64,000 nucleotides of DNA from Streptomyces viridochromogenes (GTDB taxonomy: Bacteria > Actinomycetota > Actinomycetes > Streptomycetales > Streptomycetaceae), in assembly GCF_001270495.1 (NCBI RefSeq), contig NZ_LGUR01000003.1:62001-126000 (forward strand). The letters are read 5' to 3'. The notes beneath the pieces were generated by a model, which was given only the letters and a program-made list of their open reading frames with translations, had not been told where the DNA came from and ran no database searches. Positions 56,438-64,000 of the stretch are shown here, in pieces. Positions within the stretch are counted from its first letter, which is position 1. The number at the start of each line of letters is the position of its first letter. The position numbers and the translations under genes were made by a program.

Positions 56438-56485
56438 AACGCTAGGTTGAGAGGCGCGCGTATCGCGGGCGGACCAGCGGAGCGC

Positions 56486-57172
56486 TCAGTACCAGCGGTT
56501 GGCCTGCCAGAAGGACCACGCACCGCACGGGCTGTCGTAGCGGTCGTTCATGTAGTTCAGGCCCCACTTGATCTGGGTGGCCGGGTTCGTCTGCCAGTCC
56601 GAGCCGACGGACGACATCTTGGAACCGGGCAGGGCCTGGAAGAGGCCGTAGGCACCCGACGAGGGGTTGACCGCCTGGTAGTTCCAGCTGGACTCGTGGT
56701 CCACGATGTTGCTGAAGCACTGGAACTGGTCGCTCGGCACCATCGACCGCGCCATCGCCTGGATCTGCGAGATGCTGTACGAGCTCTGAACGGGGAAGTC
56801 GGCGGAGGAGGACCGGGAGGCCTTCGCCTCGGCCTCTTCGCGCTCCTTGGCTTCCTGCGCGGCCTTCTCGGCCTGTTCCTTCTTCTCGATGGCGGACTGA
56901 GCGGCTGCCTTGCGGGCCGCCTCCTCCGCGTCCTTCTTGGCGCTCGCGTCCGCGGCGATGGCCTGGACGCTGGCCTGCGCCGTCAGGGACTCGGTCTGCA
57001 CCTGGGCCTGCTGGCCCGCGGGTATGTCCGCGAGAAGCGTCGAATCGGCAGCCGTCGCCTCGGCGTCGTTGTTCTGCGCGGTGCTGCCCGAGGCAACGCC
57101 GACGACGCTTCCGACAGCGGTGACCGCGGTGGCAGAGGCCACTGCGAATCCCCTGACCGAAATCGGACTCAC
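56486..57172 (-). CDS. Secreted lytic transglycosylase-like (SLT) protein
   Basis: 228 residues from GTG 57172, preceded by GGAAGGA. Signal peptide (FAVASATAVTAVGSVVGVAS), a long charged coiled coil (KKEQAEKAAQEAKEREEA), then an SLT domain with FSNIVDHESSWNYQ (catalytic Glu), SGAYGLFQALPG and WGLNYMNDRY. Cleaves peptidoglycan glycan strands, probably in growth or spore germination. The 57173-57591 leader is unusually long. Confidence 0.92.
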   Translation of the reverse strand: MSPISVRGFAVASATAVTAVGSVVGVASGSTAQNNDAEATAADSTLLADIPAGQQAQVQTESLTAQASVQAIAADASAKKDAEEAARKAAAQSAIEKKEQAEKAAQEAKEREEAEAKASRSSSADFPVQSSYSISQIQAMARSMVPSDQFQCFSNIVDHESSWNYQAVNPSSGAYGLFQALPGSKMSSVGSDWQTNPATQIKWGLNYMNDRYDSPCGAWSFWQANRWY

Positions 57173-57591
57173 ACGGTTTCCTTCCAGCATCGTCCGCTTC
57201 GGTGACCCTGGCGGACGCAATCGTGCCCCTGGCGCTGGCCTCCCAACTGCGGGGTCACGGGAGGCTCGGACCCGGTGGGCAACTCCCGCGAGGAGAGCGC
57301 CGCGTGGTGAACTCGGGCGGCATACGACGACGCTATGTAGTTGGCTGTGGTGTTGCTGTGGTGCCGTACCGCTGGGGGTACAGGTGTGTCGTATGCGGGG
57401 CCTGACAGGAGTGAGACTCTGCCGTACCCCGACGCCGCAAGGCAATTCTGTGTTGCGTGTGAAAGCTCACACCTCGTTTGTCCCAGGGGTTTTACGGAAA
57501 GTCGCACACGCCGAGGCGCCGCCCGGATAGGCTCACTGCCTTTCCGAACGGCGCCAACCAGCCAGTAGCTACCGCAAGTTGAACACTTGGG
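57173..57591 (-). promoter_or_regulatory. Long, structured leader/intergenic region
   Basis: 419 bases with no supported gene. Several inverted segments are seen near the SLT start (CTCCCGTGACCCC with GGGAGG; GGGTCACC). Many Streptomyces cell-wall hydrolase genes carry c-di-AMP (ydaO-type) riboswitches in such leaders; I cannot confirm the consensus here. Confidence 0.35.
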
Positions 57592-58917
57592 TCAGATCTG
57601 CCCGTCCTCCAGCATTTCGGTCACAAGGGCGGCGATCTGGGACCTCTCGGACCGCGTCAGCGTGACGTGGGCGAAGAGCGGATGTCCCTTCAGCTTCTCC
57701 ACGACGGCGACGACACCGTCGTAGCGCCCGACCCTGAGGTTGTCCCGCTGGGCCACGTCATGGGTGAGAACCACCCGCGAGTTAGCACCAATTCGGGACA
57801 GAACAGTCAGCAGGACATTCCTTTCCAGTGACTGCGCCTCGTCCACGATCACGAACGCGTCGTGCAGCGAGCGTCCGCGGATGTGGGTGAGCGGAAGCAC
57901 CTCCAGCATTCCCCGCGCGGTGACCTCTTCGATGACCTCGCGACTGGTGACCGCGGACAGCGTGTCGAAGACCGCCTGCGCCCAGGGGCTCATCTTCTCG
58001 GCCTCGGAGCCGGGCAGATAGCCGAGCTCCTGCCCGCCCACCGCGTACAGCGGCCGGAAGACCATCACCTTCTGGTGCTGACGGCGTTCGAGCACCGCCT
58101 CCAGGCCGGCGCACAGCGCGAGCGCCGACTTGCCGGTGCCGGCCCGGCCGCCCATGGACACGATCCCGACGTCCGGGTCGAGCAGCAGGTCGAGCGCGAT
58201 CCGTTGCTCGGCGCTGCGCCCCTTGATGCCGAACGCCTCCCGATCGCCGCGCACCAGACGGACGTTGCCCTCGGGCGTGATCCGGCCCAGCGCCTTGCCG
58301 CGCTCGGAGTGGATCGTCAGTCCGGTGTGCACGGGCATGTCGGAGGCTTCGGGGACGTAGATGTGACCTTCCTCGAAGAGGATGTCCACCTGTTCGCCCG
58401 GCAGGGTCAGTTCGGACATTCCGGTCCAGCCGGACGCGTCCGTGATGGCGAGCTCGGCGCGGTACTCCTCGGCGAGGAGCCCGACGGACGAGGCCTTGAT
58501 CCTGAGCGGGAGGTCCTTCGACACGACGGTGACGTCGAACCCCTCGGCCTGCAGATTGCGGGCGACCGCGAGGATGCGGGAGTCGTTGTCCCCCAGGCGG
58601 TAGCCGGTCGGCAGAACGCTGGGGTCCGAGTGGTTGAGCTCGACACGGACGGTCCCGCCGAGGTCCCCGATCGGGATGGGGGCGTCGAGACGGCCGAACC
58701 TCACCCGGAACTCGTCCAGCAGCCGCAGTGCCTGCCGGGCGAAGTAGCCGAGTTCGGGATGGTGCCGCTTGGCCTCCAGTTCCGTCACCACGACGATGGG
58801 GAGCACGACCTCGTGCTCGTCGAAGCGGTTCAGGGCGTTCGGGTCGGCCAGCAGGACGCTGGTGTCGAGAACGTAGGTGCGCCGGTCAGGCATGCGGCGC
58901 TTTGTGCTGGTCACCAC
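57592..58917 (-). CDS. PhoH-like ATPase with N-terminal PIN domain
   Basis: 441 residues. PIN ribonuclease domain ([15 protein letters not shown] with acidic residues; [19 protein letters not shown]) and PhoH ATPase ([15 protein letters not shown], then [20 protein letters not shown]). PIN-PhoH fusions act as RNA-unwinding nucleases. GTG start. The 58918-59243 gap before uppS has no supported gene. Confidence 0.93.
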   Translation of the reverse strand: MVTSTKRRMPDRRTYVLDTSVLLADPNALNRFDEHEVVLPIVVVTELEAKRHHPELGYFARQALRLLDEFRVRFGRLDAPIPIGDLGGTVRVELNHSDPSVLPTGYRLGDNDSRILAVARNLQAEGFDVTVVSKDLPLRIKASSVGLLAEEYRAELAITDASGWTGMSELTLPGEQVDILFEEGHIYVPEASDMPVHTGLTIHSERGKALGRITPEGNVRLVRGDREAFGIKGRSAEQRIALDLLLDPDVGIVSMGGRAGTGKSALALCAGLEAVLERRQHQKVMVFRPLYAVGGQELGYLPGSEAEKMSPWAQAVFDTLSAVTSREVIEEVTARGMLEVLPLTHIRGRSLHDAFVIVDEAQSLERNVLLTVLSRIGANSRVVLTHDVAQRDNLRVGRYDGVVAVVEKLKGHPLFAHVTLTRSERSQIAALVTEMLEDGQI

Positions 58918-59243
58918 GGAAGGACGTACCCCCTCGGATGAGGTCGGGGAGCGACGGAGTGGAGCTGGACCGGTCGTCGGCCGCCCTGCACGGGCCGAAA
59001 ACCGGCCCCCCGCGTCTTCTTCCGTGCCGTGACCGCACGGTGGGGCTGGTGCAAAGGGCCTCCCGGGCGGACGGCCCCGTGCCGTCCGCTGAGATACGAC
59101 ACCCGTGGTTCGGGTGTCGACCTGCTTGGCTTATGCCCTCGAACATGCGCCGCCATGCTTACGCATATGACGGCGCCCCGGTGAACTCCTCGTTACTTCC
59201 GCCCCAAATGCGGTACTCACGTCCCCGCTCGGCAAGCGGTGTT

Positions 59244-60017
59244 TCAGCCGCCGTAACGCCGGTGGCGCGCCGCGTAGTCACGCAGGGCGCGCAGGAAGTC
59301 CACCTTGCGGAAGGCCGGCCAGAAGACCTCGCAGAAGTAGTACTCGGAGTGGGCCGTCTGCCACAGCATGAATCCGGACAGCCGCTGCTCGCCGCTGGTG
59401 CGGATGACGAGATCGGGGTCGGGCTGGTCGCCGGTGTAGAGGTGGCGGCCGATCAGGTCGACGCTGACGGACTCGGCGAGGTCCTCCATCGAGGTGCCCT
59501 TGTCGTGGGCGTCGACGATCATCGAGCGCACGGCGTCGGCGATCTCCTGGCGACCGCCGTAGCCGATGGCGACGTTGACCAGTATCCCGTCGACGTGCGC
59601 GGTGGCTTCCTCGGCCTCCTTGAGGGTGGTCTGCATTCCGGACGGCAACAGGTCCGGCGTGCCGACGTGGTGCACGCGCCAGCGGCCGTCGGCGGCGAGG
59701 GTGCGGACGACGTCCTCGATGATCCCGAGGAGCGGGCCGAGCTCGTCCTGCGGCCGGTCGAAGTTGTCCGTCGACAGCAGCCAGAGGGTGACGACCTCGA
59801 CGTCCGTCTCGGAGCACCAGCCGAGGAACTCCTCGATCTTCTCTGCCCCTGCGCGGTGACCGTGGACGGTGGTGGAGCCGGCGGCCTTCGCCCAGCGCCG
59901 GTTGCCGTCCATGATCACGCCGATGTGCTTGGGCACCTGAGCGTGGTCCAGGTGACCTTCCACCCGGCGTGCGTACAGCCTGACCAGCAGGCCGCGCAGC
60001 TTGTCGCGCAGGTTCAC
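59244..60017 (-). CDS. uppS: Isoprenyl (undecaprenyl/polyprenyl) diphosphate synthase
   Basis: 257 residues. cis-Prenyltransferase motifs: GVIMDGNRRWAKA, HGHRAGAEKI, LWLLSTDNFDRP, VNVAIGYGGRQE, and DLVIRTSGEQRLSGF. Makes the C55-type or related lipid carrier for cell-wall synthesis. Streptomyces have two such enzymes, so the chain length is not certain. GTG start at 60017. Confidence 0.93.
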   Translation of the reverse strand: MNLRDKLRGLLVRLYARRVEGHLDHAQVPKHIGVIMDGNRRWAKAAGSTTVHGHRAGAEKIEEFLGWCSETDVEVVTLWLLSTDNFDRPQDELGPLLGIIEDVVRTLAADGRWRVHHVGTPDLLPSGMQTTLKEAEEATAHVDGILVNVAIGYGGRQEIADAVRSMIVDAHDKGTSMEDLAESVSVDLIGRHLYTGDQPDPDLVIRTSGEQRLSGFMLWQTAHSEYYFCEVFWPAFRKVDFLRALRDYAARHRRYGG

Positions 60018-60185
60018 GTGATTGTCAGCCCCTCCGTACGGATGCGGTCCCCGCGCATGGAGCGTACCGGGGAATGCGGTGGGCGCGTCTTTGGGGGTGC
60101 GGGTGAGCCGTTGGCGCCTTGGGCGCGGCCCTCAGGGGGCTTGCGGGCCCCGGCGGTCGGATGCGCCCTGGTCCGGGACAAAAAA

Positions 60186-60262
60186 CGGGCCGGTCCGTGG
60201 GGGGGAGACGGACCGGCCCGAGGGGGGGTTTCCACCATAACCCTTCGTAAGTGATGCTGCGT
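60186..60262 (-). ncRNA. 6C-type small RNA (candidate)
   Basis: On the minus strand the sequence has two runs of seven C. The first follows GGTTATGGTGGAAA. The second is the loop of a 13-bp GC-rich hairpin (60208-60220 with 60186-60198) that is followed by TTTTTTG. Two C-run loops with a terminator hairpin is the hallmark of the actinobacterial 6C RNA (B11 in mycobacteria). The 5' end is approximate. No protein is needed to explain the terminator, as no minus-strand gene ends here. Confidence 0.7.
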
Positions 60263-60799
60263 GCATCGGCGTGCCACAACTACTCTCCGAAATCGCTCGG
60301 CGACGGGACGGTGGCCGCGAGAGGGCCACTTTGTGGCTGATTCACGGCCGGAGCGGGGCGGATTCCCAGGGGAAACGGGCGGGAAGCGGCTGGATGCGGA
60401 GGGTTTGCCGCATCTTGGTCCTCGCTCGGCGACTTGTCCGCGCTTCCCTCCCCCGGGTGACCCCGACCGCGAACGTCGGCTTGACGGGGCACATGACGTC
60501 GTGGAGCGAACGCGATTTCGATGCGACGCGCGTCCAGCAGGGGCACGCGTGAGGACGCGGCACCGCGCAGCCCCCTCCGCCGCGCGGTGCCGCCGCGCAG
60601 CTTTGCTTACGCGAATTACCTTGGTCTGAACTTACGTGAGTAGTGAGGGGAAATCGAGTCGGCCTCCATAACGATGTGGAAAAGGTGAGGGCTCCTTGGA
60701 TGCGCAGGGCCCTGGAGGGCTTCACGCATGGATGCACGGTTTGCACCAGACAGTGCCCAGCGGACAGTCGATGACCTATATGCGGCCTACCGTCGTCCT
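60263..60799. other. Intergenic stretch, no gene supported
   Basis: 537 bases. It should include the promoter of the 6C-like RNA (minus) and of the gene at 60800 (plus). A GC-rich inverted segment (CACCGCGCAGCC near 60563 with GGTGCCGCCGCGC) is visible, but no frame has convincing coding features. Confidence 0.5.
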
Positions 60800-62005
60800 A
60801 TGACCGCACACGCGAGCAGGACGATCACGTGGGACCAGGCGAGTGCACGGCGGATGGAGCGGCAGTTCCTGGCGCGTCCTGCCGAGCGCGGCACACCCGT
60901 GGCCGATGTGGTCGGGGCGATGCTGGGCGCGCATGCCCAGGTGTTGTCGGCGGCCGAGGTGTCGGTGGGGGTGAGGTCCGCCGGGGTGACACGGGCGGAC
61001 GTACGGGCCGCGCTCTGGGACGACCGCTCCCTGGTGAAGACGTTCGGCCCCCGCGGAACCGTGCATCTGCTCCCCGCCGCCGAACTGCCCCTGTGGTGCG
61101 GTGCGCTCACCTCGATTCCGACCGGACCGAGCGCGTTCTCGCCGGATGTCCGGGTGACGGAGGAACAGGCGGAGCAGATCGTCGCGGCGATCGGGGATGC
61201 CCTCGACGGGGTGTGCCTGACCGTGGAGGAGCTGGGCGAGGAGGTGGTGGCGCGCACCGGTCCATGGGCCGGGGACCGGGTGATGCCCGCCTTCCAGGAC
61301 CTGTGGCCGCGCTGGCGGCAGGTGATGCACCGGGCCGGCCAGTCCGGCGCGCTGTGCTTCGGCCCGAACCGAGGTCGAAAGGTGACGTACACGCGACCGC
61401 CGGAGTCCGGTCCGGGACCGGTGTCGGGAACGGTACCGGCGCCGGGGAAGGCAGCCCTGTGGGAAGTCGTACGGCGGTACCTGCGCGCGTACGGCCCGGC
61501 GACGCCTCGGCACTTCGCCAAGTGGTTGGCTGCGCCCGCGGGGTGGGCGGTCTCCCTGTTCGGGGAGATGGCGGAGGCCGGTGAGGTCGAGGAGGTCGCG
61601 TTCGAGGGCGTCGCGTCCGAGGGGGCGGCGGCCTGGGTGGTGGCGGGTGACACCGAGTTTCCGGACGGGCGGGTGCGGGGCGTGCGGTTGCTGCCGTACT
61701 TCGACGCGTACGCCATCGCCGCGCAGCCCCGGGAGGCGCTGTTCCCCGGGGAGGCGTATCGACGGGCCCTGGCGGGCGGCCAGGCGGGGAACTTTCCGGT
61801 GCTGTTGGTGGAGGGGGTGGTGGCGGGCGTATGGCATCAGCGGCGCCAGGGACGGCGTACGACGGTGACGGTGGAGCTGATCGGGCGGGGCCTGACGGCG
61901 CGGCAGGAGCGGGAGTTGGGTGAGCAGGCGGAGCGGGTGGGGGAGGTGCTGGAGGCGAAGACGGAGTTGGTGGTCGGGAAGGTGACGGTCGGTCCGCACG
62001 CGTAG
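60800..62005 (+). CDS. Winged-helix DNA-binding protein (AlkX/AlkZ-like HTH_42 family)
   Basis: 401 residues. Family pattern: ITWDQASARRMERQFL, GAHAQVLSAAEVSVGVRS, LVKTFGPRGTVHLLPA, YGPATPRHFAKWL, and LLPYFDAYAIA near the end. Relatives include AlkZ/AlkX DNA glycosylases that unhook cross-links. The AlkZ QxQ catalytic motif appears as HAQ here, so activity is uncertain. Confidence 0.85.
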   Translation: MTAHASRTITWDQASARRMERQFLARPAERGTPVADVVGAMLGAHAQVLSAAEVSVGVRSAGVTRADVRAALWDDRSLVKTFGPRGTVHLLPAAELPLWCGALTSIPTGPSAFSPDVRVTEEQAEQIVAAIGDALDGVCLTVEELGEEVVARTGPWAGDRVMPAFQDLWPRWRQVMHRAGQSGALCFGPNRGRKVTYTRPPESGPGPVSGTVPAPGKAALWEVVRRYLRAYGPATPRHFAKWLAAPAGWAVSLFGEMAEAGEVEEVAFEGVASEGAAAWVVAGDTEFPDGRVRGVRLLPYFDAYAIAAQPREALFPGEAYRRALAGGQAGNFPVLLVEGVVAGVWHQRRQGRRTTVTVELIGRGLTARQERELGEQAERVGEVLEAKTELVVGKVTVGPHA

Positions 62006-62022
62006 GGGCGGGGAACTCTGGC

Positions 62023-62823
62023 TCAGGCGTCGGCGTCGGGCTTGCGGGCCTCGAAGAGGTGGCGGGTGCTGTGCGCGACGAAGGGGCCTTCGGACTCGAT
62101 CTGCTCGTGCAGGGCACGGAGCCGGGGCCGGTACGCCTCGACGGTGAAGCCGGGAACCATCCAGACGACCTTCCGCAGAAAATGAACCACGGCGGCGATG
62201 TCGTGGAACTCCATGGGCAGCCGCTCGGCCCGTACGTCGACGATCTCCAGCCCGGCCGCCTCGGCGCCGGCGCGCTCGCGGTCGGGGTGGCGGGCGCTGC
62301 TCTGCTCCTCGGGGAGCGGCCCGAGGAAGTACTCGACGAGTTCGAAGACGCTGCGCGGCCCGACATGCTGGGCGAAGTAGCTGCCGCCGGGCCGCAGGAC
62401 ACGGGCGATCTCGGCCCAGTGCGCGGTGACCGGGTGGCGGCTGCTGACGAGGTCGAAGGCCGCATCGGCGAAGGGCAGCGGGGCGTCCTCGGGGACGGCG
62501 ACGACGGCGACGCCGTGCGGGCTCAGGAGAGCGGTGGCCTTGGCGACGTTCGGCGGCCAGCCCTCGGTGGCGACGGTGAGGGTGGGCGCCTCGGGCGCGG
62601 CGCTACGCAGGGCGAAGTCGAGTACCTCTCCTCCCCCGGTCTGGAGGTCGAGGGCGGCGGTCGCGCGGGCGAGCCGCCCGGCGAGGGAGGTGGCGTATCC
62701 CCAGGACGGCCGGGCCTCGGTGGCGCGCCCCTCGAACCAGGAGAAGTCCCAGCCGTCGGTGGGCACGGCGGCGCCTTCCGCGACCAGGTCTTCGAAGGTA
62801 CGGATGGGCTGCGGCTTCTTCAT
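62023..62823 (-). CDS. Class I SAM-dependent methyltransferase
   Basis: 266 residues. A degenerate motif I (VLDFALRSA), then LLSPHGVAVVAVPED, FDLVSSRHPV (motif post II), VLRPGGSYFAQHVG (motif III/IV), as in Methyltransf_11 proteins. Substrate unknown. Confidence 0.87.
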   Translation of the reverse strand: MKKPQPIRTFEDLVAEGAAVPTDGWDFSWFEGRATEARPSWGYATSLAGRLARATAALDLQTGGGEVLDFALRSAAPEAPTLTVATEGWPPNVAKATALLSPHGVAVVAVPEDAPLPFADAAFDLVSSRHPVTAHWAEIARVLRPGGSYFAQHVGPRSVFELVEYFLGPLPEEQSSARHPDRERAGAEAAGLEIVDVRAERLPMEFHDIAAVVHFLRKVVWMVPGFTVEAYRPRLRALHEQIESEGPFVAHSTRHLFEARKPDADA

Positions 62824-62835
62824 ACGGTGATCGTC

Positions 62836-63366
62836 TCAGGGCGCCGTCGGTGGGCGCCGCTGGTTTTCCGCGGCGGTGGCGGAGTCGGGGAGGACGAGCA
62901 GCACGTGCTCGTCGTCGCCGTGGCGGACCGTACCGGCGTGCTGGAAGCCGTGCCGTTCGAGGGCCCGTACGGAAGCGGTGTTGCCGTGGAAGGGGTCGGC
63001 GTACAGGGGGCGGGTCCTGTCGAGTTCGAGGAAGAGGGTGAGGGCCCTGGTGCCGATGCCGCGGCCCCAGTACGGCCGCCCGAGCCAGTAGCCGAGGAAG
63101 CGGCGGTCGCCGTCCCACCAGGAGGCGACGTTGCCGGCCACGTCGTCCCCGACCAGGACCGTCTGCACGAGGCAGGTCTCGTCGCCGAGCACGCTCGTCC
63201 GCCAGTGCTTCATGAAGGCGTCGCGCGGCCGGGGCGTGAATCTCGACCGGCGGACGGCCTCCGGGTCGTGCTCGTAGGCGAGGAACGCCTCCAGGTCGGC
63301 GTCCAGCACGTCTCGCAGGCGTACGGCGGCGTGGTCGTCGCTCAGCTCATCGCTCGTGTCCCTCAT
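62836..63366 (-). CDS. GNAT-family N-acetyltransferase
   Basis: 176 residues. RimJ-like GNAT: VRLRDVLDADLEAFLAYE, GYWLGRPYWGRGIGTRAL (acetyl-CoA loop), and NTASVRALERHGFQHAG. Acceptor unknown. Confidence 0.9.
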   Translation of the reverse strand: MRDTSDELSDDHAAVRLRDVLDADLEAFLAYEHDPEAVRRSRFTPRPRDAFMKHWRTSVLGDETCLVQTVLVGDDVAGNVASWWDGDRRFLGYWLGRPYWGRGIGTRALTLFLELDRTRPLYADPFHGNTASVRALERHGFQHAGTVRHGDDEHVLLVLPDSATAAENQRRPPTAP

Positions 63367-63423
63367 GTCCAGGAGTGTGGCAGGAGCCACTGACAACGCC
63401 GCGTCTCGTGGACCGACGGGGCC

Positions 63424-64000
63424 CTACGGCACCAGCGGCCGCACTTCCTCCGCCGTGAACCGGATGAAGCCCTCCGGGTCGGGCTCGTCCCCCGTCGGCT
63501 GGAGGACCACGGTGTCCGCGCCGGCGTCCGCGAGCCGCCGCACGGCCCGCGCGACGGTGCGCGCGTCACCGGCGACGCCGAGGCCGGGCACGGATCCGAG
63601 CCCCTCGGCTTCGAGCTCGGCCCTGAGCCGGGCAGGACCGTCGGCCCCGGTGGCGGTCAGGAGGTAGACGACGAGCTGGTGGGCCGCGTCCCGGGTACGC
63701 CCTGCCGACTCCCGCCCCTCGTCGATGAGTTGCCGGGCCCGCCGTACGCCGTCGGGCGGGGTCGAGGCGGTGAGCAACGTCCCGTCGGCCGCCGCACCGG
63801 CGAGCCGCAGCGAACGGGGCCCGGTGGCCCCGGCGATGACGGGCACCGGCTCGGTGGGCGGCCAGTCCAGGGCGATGTCGTCGAGCTTCACATACCGCCC
63901 CTCGACGGTCACCCGCTCCCCGCGCAACAGGGCCCGCAGTACTTCGAGGTGCTCCCGCAACAGGGTCACCGGTGACTCGACGCGCGCTCCGACCGACCCC
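63424..64000 (-). CDS. LLM-class F420-dependent oxidoreductase (5' partial)
   Basis: The frame is open at the right edge, so the N-terminal part is missing. The visible 191 residues include LLREHLEVLRALLRGE, PVIAGATGPRSLRLAG, and a TIM-barrel end (VVLQPTGDEPDPEGFIR). Bacterial-luciferase-like fold using F420 or FMN; substrate unknown. Confidence 0.85.
   Translation of the reverse strand, partial: GSVGARVESPVTLLREHLEVLRALLRGERVTVEGRYVKLDDIALDWPPTEPVPVIAGATGPRSLRLAGAAADGTLLTASTPPDGVRRARQLIDEGRESAGRTRDAAHQLVVYLLTATGADGPARLRAELEAEGLGSVPGLGVAGDARTVARAVRRLADAGADTVVLQPTGDEPDPEGFIRFTAEEVRPLVP

Noticed and set aside
58886..59156. Small minus-strand frames between phoH-like gene and uppS
   Set aside because: No ribosome site or recognised pattern, and they overlap the PhoH start.

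Overview
The window is high-GC actinobacterial DNA, almost certainly a Streptomyces chromosome. It carries WhiB and SpoIIE-type proteins, a DUF6542 membrane protein, a LysR peroxide sensor with ahpC/ahpD, frequent GTG and TTG starts, many 4-bp stop/start overlaps, and a block (ychF, DUF6542, ppgK, ispH, xseA, xseB, DUF4245, glpX, whiB-like, DUF1707, two fumarases, DUF402) in the order I remember from Streptomyces chromosomes. No rRNA, tRNA or CRISPR array was seen. One small RNA of the 6C type is proposed.

Region 1, about 1-15.9 kb: right part of a prophage. Late genes come first (tail protein with knob repeats, tail fibre with a self-processing chaperone, small coiled-coil membrane protein, amidase endolysin, holin-like protein). 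A leftward group follows (basic zinc-ribbon protein, DUF2637-like membrane protein, winged-helix replication-initiator-like protein). A divergent control region then leads into a long rightward early operon set: Cas4-like exonuclease, RecA/DnaB-like ATPase, resolvase-like nuclease, primase split over two frames, metallophosphoesterase, and a sigma-like pair. A 16-17 bp motif recurs at the heads of these units. Structural genes and any integrase must lie left of the window.

Region 2, about 15.9-23.6 kb: accessory cargo. A DUF6879/XRE-DUF5753 regulator pair is flanked by GGCAAG direct-repeat operators. A tight rightward run follows: DUF6415-like protein, degenerate NUDIX protein, two small proteins, DapF-like epimerase, Ddl-like ATP-grasp ligase, papain/C39-like cysteine peptidase, and a free-standing MurF C-terminal domain. 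Together they look like a peptidoglycan-precursor toolkit rearranged for another purpose, and this is the best candidate for an undescribed system here. A convergent envelope protein and paired CCAGCAC repeats end the region beside ychF. I cannot say whether the cargo belongs to the prophage or is a separate island.

Region 3, 23.6-48.5 kb: core chromosome. It holds GTPase, isoprenoid, exonuclease VII, glycolytic/TCA, PP2C phosphatase, class A PBP, SPFH and PadR-ABC genes. An amino-acid permease remnant is cut off next to a ~200-bp palindromic repeat that recurs at 35.6 kb and, decayed, at 44.5 kb.

Region 4, 48.5-64 kb: oxyR and ahpCD, which are adjacent in S. coelicolor, are separated here by a receptor-like Ser/Thr kinase gene and a secreted repeat protein gene. 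AI-2E-type permease, SLT transglycosylase, PhoH/PIN ATPase, isoprenyl transferase, the 6C-like RNA, an AlkX/AlkZ-type winged-helix protein, methyltransferase, GNAT, and a right-edge partial F420/LLM oxidoreductase follow.
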